This document shows positions 51,936 to 59,513 of a stretch of 64,000 nt of DNA, in pieces. The notes under the pieces are model-generated. The model was not told where the DNA came from and made no database searches. It saw only the letters and a list, made by a program, of their open reading frames with translations. The stretch is from Planctopirus ephydatiae (lineage in GTDB: Bacteria > Planctomycetota > Planctomycetia > Planctomycetales > Planctomycetaceae). The first letter of the stretch is position 1, and each line of letters starts with the position of its first letter. The DNA lies in assembly GCF_007752345.1 (NCBI RefSeq), contig NZ_CP036299.1, positions 2,743,001 to 2,807,000 on the forward strand. Direction: 5' to 3'. The translations under genes were made by a program, and so were the position numbers.

Positions 51936-53756
51936 ATGAAACTCTCTCGCCTGCGAATTCAGGGATTTCGGACCATCGAGCGTGGGCTTGATTGTCGGCT
52001 CACCCCCCTGACTATCTTTACTGGCCCGAACAATTCAGGAAAGTCGGGCATCATCCGGGCGTTGGACCTCTTCTTCAACAACAAGGGCGATCCCACTTCC
52101 TGTATCCCTCACATCCGAACAAACCCTGATGCAGCCGAACGCCAAAAGCGATACACGATTCAAATCACTGTCTGGTTTTCCGAACTTCCTGCTGACCTAT
52201 CTACGAAATACGCCTCGTACCTCAATCGGCAGCAAGAGTTGCCAGTTCGACTTCGCTTTTATCCAAAATCGACTACTCTGGAATACCTGCTATTCTCGCA
52301 GGGTAGCGTCCGCAACGGCGTGAAAGACGGCACGGCGTCCAAGTCAATTCATGCCGACATCTGCAATCATCTTATTCTGCGTGTTATTCCAGAGAGCCGT
52401 GATATTCAGCGTGAGTTTCGGACTGAGCTTGGCGAAGCGTATGCAGCCCTGAAGGATTCTGTCGTACAATCAGCAACAAGCAAAGCTGCACGAGCGGCGG
52501 CAGAACTCCATGATGCACTGAACGATATTCTTGACAAAGAACTGACAAAGCGACTGAATCGCAATATGGGGAACGTTATTCCCGATCACGCTTTCAAGAT
52601 CGGGACGCTCTCCAAAAGCGAATTCGCAAAAATCGTCATGCAAGAGTCGCTTGCTCGCTATCCCATTTGTGCCGAAAGCCCAGATGGGGATGAGTTTCCG
52701 CTCGAACAGATCGGTGCGGGATTCCAGAGCAACGTGCTTATTGCGCTTCACCGTGCCGTTGCGGCTCTGGCTGGCAAACAACTCTTGCTGTGCGTTGAAG
52801 AGCCTGAAATTCACTTGGACCCAACCGCACAGCGACGAGCCTACCATGAATGGCACCGAGTTAGCCGAGAAACCAATGAGGTCGAACAGATTCTCATTAC
52901 GTCGCACTCGGCATTTATCGTTAATGAAGCACGACCTGAAGAGCTTGTCGTTGTTCGGCGTGATGAACGCAACAGGACGATTAGTTCTCAGCTAACGTCC
53001 GAGTTCCTTGTCAAGCACGATGTGGTCCACCTTCGGCTCAAGGTTCTCGGCCTGCGAAACAGCGACATATTTTTCTCGACAGGTGTAGTGCTGGTTGAGG
53101 GTGACTCTGACGCAGTTGCCATAAGAGGATGCCTTGATCTTCTTCAACGAACGTCGGGCAATGGCAATGCACCGGCAGGAATCGGTTTGTCGATTATTGA
53201 GTGCGGTGGAATGAAGTCAATCGTTCCACTGGCCAGAGTAGTGAGGGAACTTGGGATTCCTTACGTCCTTGTGTTCGACCGAGATTTCCTTCAGCAGACG
53301 GATTCCACATCAGGGGCCGAACGCACCTATCACGCAACGGCTGCGGCCACATTTGATGACCTAGAAGAAGTGTGTGACACTCCGACTCAGTTTGCGACGA
53401 TGAAGGCTGCTGTTTCATCCCGTTTCGCTGCGGGGGCGACTGCGGGGTATCCACTGGCCATCAATAGAGAACTCATTCGCCATCGCATACTCACCATGCG
53501 GACGGAACACGAAACTGATTTTATTGATGAGAACACTGCTCCGCATGTCGCATTGGTCGTGGGTTACTCAATTCCCGCTGGTCAGGACATTGCGGCAACC
53601 GTGGATCACCTAAAGAGGAATCACCGCAAGCAAATCAAGCAGGCGACAAACACGGCTCGTGTCCTAGCCACGATCACGGACAAAGCACAGTTGCCTAGTG
53701 TCTACGCCCGGCTGTGCAAGGACATTATCAAGACCCTTTATCCAGCTTCGCCGTGA
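51936..53756 (+). CDS. OLD-family ATPase with TOPRIM nuclease
   Basis: 606 residues. ABC-like ATPase: Walker A GPNNSGKS (30-37), Walker B EEPEIHLDP (288-296), and H-loop TSHSAFIV. C-terminal TOPRIM domain with Glu388 (VLVEGDSDA) and Asp448/450 (VFDRD). This is the OLD nuclease type, the class found in P2 Old and in defence systems such as Gabija GajA. No GajB-type helicase follows, but a UvrD-like protein is encoded at the start of the run. Confidence 0.9.
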   Translation: MKLSRLRIQGFRTIERGLDCRLTPLTIFTGPNNSGKSGIIRALDLFFNNKGDPTSCIPHIRTNPDAAERQKRYTIQITVWFSELPADLSTKYASYLNRQQELPVRLRFYPKSTTLEYLLFSQGSVRNGVKDGTASKSIHADICNHLILRVIPESRDIQREFRTELGEAYAALKDSVVQSATSKAARAAAELHDALNDILDKELTKRLNRNMGNVIPDHAFKIGTLSKSEFAKIVMQESLARYPICAESPDGDEFPLEQIGAGFQSNVLIALHRAVAALAGKQLLLCVEEPEIHLDPTAQRRAYHEWHRVSRETNEVEQILITSHSAFIVNEARPEELVVVRRDERNRTISSQLTSEFLVKHDVVHLRLKVLGLRNSDIFFSTGVVLVEGDSDAVAIRGCLDLLQRTSGNGNAPAGIGLSIIECGGMKSIVPLARVVRELGIPYVLVFDRDFLQQTDSTSGAERTYHATAAATFDDLEEVCDTPTQFATMKAAVSSRFAAGATAGYPLAINRELIRHRILTMRTEHETDFIDENTAPHVALVVGYSIPAGQDIAATVDHLKRNHRKQIKQATNTARVLATITDKAQLPSVYARLCKDIIKTLYPASP

Positions 53757-53766
53757 CTGGATTGAG

Positions 53767-54024
53767 ATGACCGCTGACCTCCCCATCGAATCCCTGCGCA
53801 ACCTCGGCCCCAAGAGCGGCCAATGGCTTCGTAAGGCCGGGATCACCACGATTGCCGAGCTTGAACGCCTTGGCCCGGTCGTCGCCTTCCGCCTCGTGAA
53901 GCAACACCAGCCCAAAGCCAGCCTGAATCTGCTGTGGGCGATGGCGGCGGGGTTGAAGGGGAAAGACTGGCGTAAGCTGACCGCCAAGGAAAAGGATCGG
54001 CTGCGGAAGGAAGTGGAAGAATGA
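53767..54024 (+). CDS. TfoX C-terminal domain protein
   Basis: 85 residues: SLRNLGPKSGQWLRKAGITTIAELERLGPVVAFRLVK, the TfoX_C helix-hairpin-helix-like domain without the N-terminal half. In stand-alone form its role is unknown. It overlaps the cupin gene by 4 nt and starts 10 bp after the OLD gene, so it may be transcribed with the defence run. Confidence 0.85.
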   Translation: MTADLPIESLRNLGPKSGQWLRKAGITTIAELERLGPVVAFRLVKQHQPKASLNLLWAMAAGLKGKDWRKLTAKEKDRLRKEVEE

Positions 54025-54335
54025 CAAACAACCTCTTCTCCGACATTCCTGCCAAACTGCCCGAAGAGCTTTTCACCACGCTGCTCGAAGCTCCGAACAT
54101 CCGTATCGAACGGATCGTTTCCCACGGCCACGCTTCACCGGAAGGCTTCTGGTTCGATCAGGATCATCATGAATGGGTTCTCGTGCTTCAGGGAGCAGCA
54201 CGACTGCAATTCGAGGACAACACCCTCGAAATGAAGCCGGGCGATTTCATCAACATTCCGGCGCACACGAAGCACCGAGTCGAATGGACGACGCCGGATG
54301 AACCGACGATTTGGCTGGCGGTGTTCTACGGCTGA
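54021..54335 (+). CDS. Cupin-domain protein
   Basis: 104 residues: HASPEGFWFDQDHHEWVLVLQG and GDFINIPAHTKHRVEWT give the two cupin motifs with His/Glu ligands. Single-domain cupin of unknown substrate, common in bacteria. Translationally coupled to the TfoX_C gene. Confidence 0.85.
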   Translation: MTNNLFSDIPAKLPEELFTTLLEAPNIRIERIVSHGHASPEGFWFDQDHHEWVLVLQGAARLQFEDNTLEMKPGDFINIPAHTKHRVEWTTPDEPTIWLAVFYG

Positions 54336-54387
54336 CGGATTGCAAAGTGACAATCTGTCAAAGTGTCAAAGGTTTGTGCTGGAAAAC

Positions 54388-54416
54388 AAAAAAGCCCCGG
54401 TGAAGGGGCTAATTTG
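54388..54416 (-). terminator. Terminator for the minus-strand gene
   Basis: AGCCCC-GGTGAA-GGGGCT stem, with a TTTTTTGTTTT tract on the minus strand. It lies 56 nt beyond the stop of the zinc-ribbon gene and also faces the end of the cupin gene, so it may act in both directions. Confidence 0.7.
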
Positions 54417-54465
54417 AACGGCTTCCGAAACGTAACCACGTCGGAGAAGTGCGTCTCTGATTGGG

Positions 54466-55146
54466 TCAGTCCCACCAGACCCGCAGGAGCTTGTGCTTTT
54501 CTGATGCCCCAAGCATTAGTGCGGTACGTTCTGCTGGAACCCATTCAAGCTCAGCGGGACACCATCCAGCCGCCAGTTCCCATAAGTCATCGAGTTCACT
54601 GGAATCATAAATGGGAGCCACAAAGTCGAGCGGATGTGTTGGCTCAGGTGCATGATCCTTTGCCAGAATTAGCAGAGTGTCAGCATTCCAGTCACCATGT
54701 TTTATGTCACGCAACGTAATTGCAGGGTCATCGTCGAATCTTCCGAAGATGAACCCGTCCCACAATCTAGCGTTCTGCTTCAAGTCACGAGCGACCTCAA
54801 AGCCATCGAAGCAATTGCGGATTCCCGTCGCAAAAAGGAGGTCGAACTGAGCGTCTTGCGGGTGGCGGCGAATGGCTTCAAACGTCTCGGCGACCGCCTC
54901 ATCAACGGCATCACGCATCTTCCAGTCTGCCTCCTTCGTGATTGCCAGCATTTCAGGCAAGTCGTCGCCAACGGGTTCCACGTCAGTCTCAACTCCCGTC
55001 CATGCCGAGTTCTTCGGATCATGGTCGGTGCAATCGCAGGTAATCCGCTGCTGCCCGCAGGCAGAACAGCGCTCAATATCGCATTCGTTTTCATGGAGTT
55101 GGCCAATCGCCACTCCGCAGTCAGGGCAGGTATTAATTGCAGTCAT
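54466..55146 (-). CDS. Zinc-ribbon orphan protein
   Basis: 226 residues. N-terminal double Cys motif ([24 protein letters not shown]) typical of a zinc ribbon, then an acidic domain with two Trp-rich patches and no named family. Plasmid-type hypothetical. ATG at 55146 has GAAAGGAAAT upstream. Confidence 0.65.
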   Translation of the reverse strand: MTAINTCPDCGVAIGQLHENECDIERCSACGQQRITCDCTDHDPKNSAWTGVETDVEPVGDDLPEMLAITKEADWKMRDAVDEAVAETFEAIRRHPQDAQFDLLFATGIRNCFDGFEVARDLKQNARLWDGFIFGRFDDDPAITLRDIKHGDWNADTLLILAKDHAPEPTHPLDFVAPIYDSSELDDLWELAAGWCPAELEWVPAERTALMLGASEKHKLLRVWWD

Positions 55147-55319
55147 AGGGTCATTTCCTTTCAATGTTCTAAGTTGGCGACAAGCAGGACGGGGAAGGAG
55201 CCTCGACGAGAGACTCCCCTGATCCCGGCTCAACAGATTCCCATCGCCATGCCGAACGACGATGGGACAGTCGGTGAGTATGCTGCTGCTGATTCCTAGA
55301 GCGTGGAAGCGCCCTACGC
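55147..55319. other. Short gap with no clear feature
   Basis: 173 bp between two minus-strand orphans. Nothing beyond the ribosome binding site of the downstream gene is recognised. Confidence 0.3.
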
Positions 55320-55664
55320 TCAGAGGTTAATCGTTGCCAAGTGACCGCATTCCGACTCTTCCAGAGTCACTGTCGAATCGTCGAAAATCGTCAACTGATA
55401 ACGGTAGGCAAGGTCTTCGTGCGTATTCTGGCACGGCACGATTCTGGGCATACATCGTTTATCAAGCGATTGGCAGATCAAAAGTGCCGCCAGTTTCTCA
55501 GCGTCCAACCCGTGGCCAGTGTTCGTGAGTGTTTCATAGGCTTCCTTTACACCCGCTACTAAATCGGGTGTTACGACATCGGGATACCCATCACAATGTC
55601 GGTAAAGCTTCGCCCGAATACGACCGTCATTTGCACACACAGCAATTTCACATCTCGTTGACAT
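55320..55664 (-). CDS. Orphan protein of the mobile region
   Basis: 114 residues: [64 protein letters not shown]. The pattern (Arg-His-Cys-Asp-Gly-Tyr-Pro near residue 22) recurs in small phage and plasmid proteins, but no function is known to me. It precedes the zinc-ribbon gene. Confidence 0.6.
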   Translation of the reverse strand: MSTRCEIAVCANDGRIRAKLYRHCDGYPDVVTPDLVAGVKEAYETLTNTGHGLDAEKLAALLICQSLDKRCMPRIVPCQNTHEDLAYRYQLTIFDDSTVTLEESECGHLATINL

Positions 55665-55676
55665 GTTATTTCCTTC

Positions 55677-55946
55677 TTGTTTTCCCCAGCCGTCAGCCTG
55701 AGCAAAACGAAAGCGGGGATTTCATCACCGGCTGTCCCGGTGGCGGCTGCATCGAAGGCAAGCCGGGAACGCAAGAAGCTGCACTACTGGCAGGAGCGTT
55801 CGGTTGAAGAAGGTCGCAGAGAGTTGCGAAAGTGGCAGGTAGTTAAGAAGGTTGTCGAAGGTTGCAATCAATTTATCACGGATGGCAAAAAACGAAATAG
55901 CAAAAACGATGCTGGATGCGAAAAGTGGTTTTGCAGAAGGCAGTGA
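55677..55946 (+). CDS. Doubtful basic small ORF
   Basis: 89 codons from a TTG. Residues 28-75 are very basic and helical (SRERKKLHYWQERSVEEGRRELRKWQVV), compatible with a nucleic acid-binding peptide. No ribosome binding site is obvious, and the gap could equally be non-coding. Confidence 0.25.
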   Translation: MFSPAVSLSKTKAGISSPAVPVAAASKASRERKKLHYWQERSVEEGRRELRKWQVVKKVVEGCNQFITDGKKRNSKNDAGCEKWFCRRQ

Positions 55947-55970
55947 TTGATAAGCTTGGCTCAGTCCCAG

Positions 55971-56078
55971 CAAACAAAACATGTTTCTGAGATTTCAGAA
56001 ACAACAAATATAAAATGGCGACATTAAGGTAGGTGCATTAAGACCAAGGAAAGCAAAAACATGTTTTTGAGATTCTGG
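55971..56078. repeat. Direct repeat pair with ACATGTTT core
   Basis: CAAAACATGTTTCTGAGATT at 55975-55994 and AAAACATGTTTTTGAGATTC at 56056-56075, about 80 bp apart, in the gap after the ParB-methyltransferase gene. The second copy contains the palindrome AAAAACATGTTTTT. Confidence 0.45.
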
Positions 56079-56080
56079 GT

Positions 56081-57547
56081 CTATCGGTTGGGGAACAACT
56101 TTACTGTCGTGCCTGCTGCTGAAGCCGCTGCCTCGCAATACTGTTGATCGATGTCGATGCCGATGGCGTTGATGCCGAGCTTGTTCGCAGCCTTTAGCCC
56201 ATTCACGCCGCAGAACGGATCGAGAACCACGCCTCCCTCCACGCAGCCAGCCAGCTTCAAACATCGCTCGGCAAGTTCAGGCGGAAACGTGGCTGGGTGA
56301 TTTGCTCGTTCATCGCCCCGGTGAACTGTTTCAAAGGGAATGAACCAAACATCGCCAGCGCAGCGTACATCATCGCCGTCCCCTGAACGCACTGCATTGT
56401 TCTGATCGACGTAAGGAACCCCAATCGCTTTACGGTCGAGCTTCGCTGTTCCATTCTTCGAAAAGTGGAACACGAAGTCCCAATTCCGGTTGAGGTATCG
56501 ATCACCGGGGATAGGGGTGAAGTGGCCCTGCGAATCGTCGTTCATCGAGATCGACTTCACCCACACGATTTGATTCTGGAGGGTGAAGTATTTGCCAGCG
56601 AACTTCGCCATGTCGAGAGCAGTCCAAGGATGCCTCGGTGAATGCCCGACGATCAGGAAGAGTGAGCCGTTAGAAGTCAGCACCCGATGGAATTCTTTGA
56701 AGACCTCATCGAGCCACGCCTCATATTCGGATTGGTCACGATTGTCGTCGTAAGTGCCGTAGTTCACGCCACGGTTGAAGGGTGGGCTGGTGCAGATCAC
56801 GTTCGCCCATCCATCCACGATCTGTGACCGCATCAGCTTTAACGAGTCGCCACACCAGACCTCGGTCGAATTGGTGAAGAACCCTTCGTCGGCATCTGCT
56901 GCTGGCTCCTTCTTCGGCAACACCTGTCGGATCAGCCGATTGAACTTCTCGTCGGGCTGCTTCTGCTTGGCAGCGAAGAAGCTTTCACGCTGAAAGGAAT
57001 CGAGCTTCGACAGTCGAGCGGCTTCGGTGACGGTGAGGCTCCCGACTTTGACCTGTTCGACCAGTTCGGGTGCTTTGCGGCTGATGCTCTTCACTTGCTC
57101 GACATAGGCCGAGTTTGTGCCTGTGAGCTTGGCTGCAATTTGACTCGCCTTGCCACGTTTTGCTGTTGAGGTAGCCAATCGTATTGGCGACCTTTTTCCA
57201 CGCCCGGTCGATAGTCGCTGCCGCTCCTTCGCCTCGGCCTCCAGCATAGGCAACATTTCAAGCGCCAAGACGGCTTTTTGGCTGCCCGTCAGGTGCCTGC
57301 GATGCAGGTTGGCAGAGATCGCCCATTCCAGCGGTGAGCCAGTGCCAGCCCATTCCTCGAACCGTGGCTCAACCCCGGCGATTTCGCAAGCTTTCAGCCG
57401 ATTGCGGCCATCCAGAATCAGCTTGTTGTGAGTGGTGATCGGGTGGAGCAGTCCCCGCTCCCTGATGTTCTCGGCGAGAGCCTGAAGTTCCTGCTCACCA
57501 AGCGGCGGAAACAGCAGGCAAGCCGGGTGAAATCGCCATTTCGTCAT
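56081..57547 (-). CDS. ParB-domain DNA methyltransferase
   Basis: 488 residues. ParB-like N-terminal domain (about 1-110; ALAENIRERGLLHPI, ILDGRNRLKACEIAG) and HTH segment (KASQIAAKLTGTNSAYVEQVKSIS), then a beta-class methyltransferase: TSPPFN before a SAM site LDPFCGVNGL. The latter replaces the usual FCGSGTT, an unusual change. Phage and plasmid genomes often carry such fusions. ATG at 57547; the open frame further upstream overlaps the motif copies. Confidence 0.85.
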   Translation of the reverse strand: MTKWRFHPACLLFPPLGEQELQALAENIRERGLLHPITTHNKLILDGRNRLKACEIAGVEPRFEEWAGTGSPLEWAISANLHRRHLTGSQKAVLALEMLPMLEAEAKERQRLSTGRGKRSPIRLATSTAKRGKASQIAAKLTGTNSAYVEQVKSISRKAPELVEQVKVGSLTVTEAARLSKLDSFQRESFFAAKQKQPDEKFNRLIRQVLPKKEPAADADEGFFTNSTEVWCGDSLKLMRSQIVDGWANVICTSPPFNRGVNYGTYDDNRDQSEYEAWLDEVFKEFHRVLTSNGSLFLIVGHSPRHPWTALDMAKFAGKYFTLQNQIVWVKSISMNDDSQGHFTPIPGDRYLNRNWDFVFHFSKNGTAKLDRKAIGVPYVDQNNAVRSGDGDDVRCAGDVWFIPFETVHRGDERANHPATFPPELAERCLKLAGCVEGGVVLDPFCGVNGLKAANKLGINAIGIDIDQQYCEAAASAAGTTVKLFPNR

Positions 57548-57566
57548 CTCCCTGCTCCTGTCCGAT

Positions 57567-57749
57567 TTGTGTCCAAAGTCAGTTGATTTGTACCTGTTCT
57601 TGTACGTGACGGCAACGGTCAGAACCAACATAAGACTCAACCCGGAAATGACTTTCGTTGATCGAGGGGAAGAGTCAGTAGGGTTGTACCGGTGTCGTTC
57701 AGAAGTTTCCGGCGGCTCGATGACCAGCATGGTGCTGGTTCCAAGCTAA
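57567..57749 (+). CDS. Doubtful ORF spanning two motif copies
   Basis: 60 residues; both motif copies (57577 and 57673) are in the same frame (SVDLYL, SVGLYR) and exactly 96 nt apart. No ribosome binding site. More likely the leader region of the 57787 gene. Confidence 0.2.
   Translation: MCPKSVDLYLFLYVTATVRTNIRLNPEMTFVDRGEESVGLYRCRSEVSGGSMTSMVLVPS
57577..57597 (+). repeat. Copy 10 of 21-bp motif
   Basis: Plus-strand AGTCAGTT-GAT-TTGTACCTGT, in the gap between the divergent ParB-methyltransferase and plus-strand genes; 29 nt from the former's ATG but in the reverse orientation. Confidence 0.85.
57673..57693 (+). repeat. Copy 11 of 21-bp motif
   Basis: AGTCAGTA-GGG-TTGTACCGGT, one change in the right half. 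It lies 93 nt before the ATG of the 57787 gene and 96 nt after copy 10. Confidence 0.85.
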
Positions 57750-57786
57750 GCAAGCCGCCCATCACCAAAAGAACGGGAGCAACCCC

Positions 57787-58509
57787 ATGAACGAACTGAG
57801 CGTTTACCAACCGGAAGTGATTGTGGAAGTGGATCAGGGCGAAGGGACCGGATCGCTGAGCGATCTGATGCAGGCAGCGAAGCAACAAAACGACCTTGCC
57901 TTGGGTGCGTTCAAAAAGTCAGTCGAGCATCTCTGGTATATGGGCAAGCTCCTCTCCGAAGCGAAGGCAAAGCATCGTGTCCTGAAGAAAGAAAAGGGGA
58001 AGGATCAACCAAACTGGAATGTGGTGCTTCAACAGTTCGGAATTTCGGTTGCCAGCGATAACCGGGCGCAGCGTGTCTACGAAAACTGTCCGGTGCTGGA
58101 ACAGATCAGCGGCCTGTCGATCACTCAGGCGTATGAGGCTGCCGGGATTCCGAAGACGGCATCGAAAACGAATCCGTCTGTGGCTTCACCTGTGACCACC
58201 GAAGAAGCGGCGGCGGCGACCAACAGTGACAGTAGTGGCGACAACTCCGGCGTCGCATCACCGGATACGGATGAAGAAGTCGCCGACGAGGATTTGTCCG
58301 AAGACGACGACGATCAGGTGGATGAACGCACATACGTCGAAATGCTGCGTGACATCGCCACAAACATGGATTTGCTGCGGGAAGCTCATCACACCGAAGA
58401 CTTGAGCGGTGAAGAGATCAACGCCGTTCTGTCCAAAGTCGAGCTGATCGCTCAATACGCCCTTGAAATCAAGATGCGTCTTGAAGAAGGCATTGACGCT
58501 GCGGCGTGA
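57787..58509 (+). CDS. Orphan protein with acidic linker
   Basis: 240 residues. N-terminal half is helical (LMQAAKQQNDLALGAFKKSVEHLWYMGKLLSEAKA), resembling DUF3102-like phage/plasmid proteins; a low-complexity Ser/Asp/Glu-rich linker (about 140-180) and a C-terminal helix follow. No catalytic motif. Preceded by motif copies 10 and 11. Family assignment tentative. Confidence 0.55.
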   Translation: MNELSVYQPEVIVEVDQGEGTGSLSDLMQAAKQQNDLALGAFKKSVEHLWYMGKLLSEAKAKHRVLKKEKGKDQPNWNVVLQQFGISVASDNRAQRVYENCPVLEQISGLSITQAYEAAGIPKTASKTNPSVASPVTTEEAAAATNSDSSGDNSGVASPDTDEEVADEDLSEDDDDQVDERTYVEMLRDIATNMDLLREAHHTEDLSGEEINAVLSKVELIAQYALEIKMRLEEGIDAAA

Positions 58510-58568
58510 TCTTCCGACTTCCATTCCAACTTTCCGCCTTCACTTTCACAAAACAAAGGATTACCAAT

Positions 58569-59147
58569 ATGTCCCTGAAAACTCAACGTTCACAACTTCA
58601 ACAACTGATCGAAGAGGTTCTTGAAGCAGCACCCGATGACGAAACCAGAAATCGTCAGCGTCCAGTGACTCAGAAGCTTTTCAACTACTTCAAGCAGTTA
58701 AAGGAGCAGGTCAAGGTGACTCCTGAAGAGCTTGAAGCAGAAAAGAAAAAACTTGGGGCGTTAAACGCAGAGTTGTCCGATGCAAGATCAGCGCTTGAAA
58801 AACAGAAAGATGCTAATGCGACTATGAGCGCCAAGGCGAACGCCATGAGAACGGTGATTGGACAAATGCGAAGCTGCATTCGCCTCAGCGGAGTTATGAC
58901 CGTCTTCAATGCTCTAAAGTCAGCACAGGCCTTTCGCCTCCATGAAGAATTGTCGCAAGAATACGAATCTGCATCTCAAGAGAATATGTTCTCAATGGCG
59001 CTGGCAGAAACGTGCGATAGTGATGACTGTCAACTTTGGCTCAGAGAACTGTCAATCAACATTTATACTTCACATTTACAAGACGAACTCACCAATGAAG
59101 CTCCAGACATCGCCACTATCTACAAGAACAAACTAAACGGAGCCTGA
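58569..59147 (+). CDS. Coiled-coil protein
   Basis: 192 residues, mostly helical; a coiled coil (about 45-95; TPEELEAEKKKLGALNAELSDARSALEKQ) is flanked by short helices. No catalytic motif and no family I recognise. ATG at 58569 has AAAGGA upstream. Next to the acidic-linker protein, probably co-transcribed. Confidence 0.6.
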   Translation: MSLKTQRSQLQQLIEEVLEAAPDDETRNRQRPVTQKLFNYFKQLKEQVKVTPEELEAEKKKLGALNAELSDARSALEKQKDANATMSAKANAMRTVIGQMRSCIRLSGVMTVFNALKSAQAFRLHEELSQEYESASQENMFSMALAETCDSDDCQLWLRELSINIYTSHLQDELTNEAPDIATIYKNKLNGA

Positions 59148-59193
59148 AACACTTTCACGTTTTCCTGAAATCGTTCCAGAAACCCGGACCAAG

Positions 59194-59236
59194 CCCAACA
59201 ACAAGGCAAGTTTCACCCACATTCCTTGTTGTTGGG
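59194..59236 (+). terminator. Terminator-like hairpin after coiled-coil gene
   Basis: A perfect 13-bp stem CCCAACAACAAGG / CCTTGTTGTTGGG with a 17-nt loop, 47 nt after the stop codon. No long T-run follows. Confidence 0.5.
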
Positions 59237-59402
59237 TTAAGTCCTTCTTGCAAAGGCATTTAGGCAGCGCATTCAGCGTGTGGCGTTGCCTGCTTTCTGG
59301 TCAACGGGCTGCACAACGAAGAGGCTGGCGCAGCGAACTGGTTACGAGCAGGTATAAGAGCGACAATCTCGACCGGAATCTTGGCAATCGCTCCTAAGAC
59401 AC

Positions 59403-59480
59403 GTCTAAAACCAACGATCTCCCCGAAAACGAATCGGAACAGCCTTGAACACCCAATCGTTCGTTTGACGGCGTTTTAGA
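59403..59480. repeat. Inverted GTTTTAGAC pair
   Basis: GTCTAAAAC at 59403-59411 and GTTTTAGAC at 59472-59480, each followed outward by a TG-rich extension also seen at 31730-31738. Confidence 0.4.
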
Positions 59481-59513
59481 CATGGTTTTGGCGCATCGTG
59501 GCATTCATCATTG

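Larger units (their letters stand above)
59148..59513. other. Convergent intergenic region
   Basis: 366 bp between convergent genes. It holds the hairpin at 59194-59236 and an inverted pair of GTTTTAGAC elements (59403 and 59472). No coding signal. Confidence 0.5.

Noticed and set aside
35895-53756. BREX, DISARM, Gabija or plain type III restriction
   Set aside because: No pglZ or brxC, no drmA/B, no gajB adjacent to the OLD gene, and too many extra components for a simple Mod-Res pair.
54697-55299. A 200-codon plus-strand open frame
   Set aside because: Antisense to the zinc-ribbon gene; no ribosome binding site or family resemblance.
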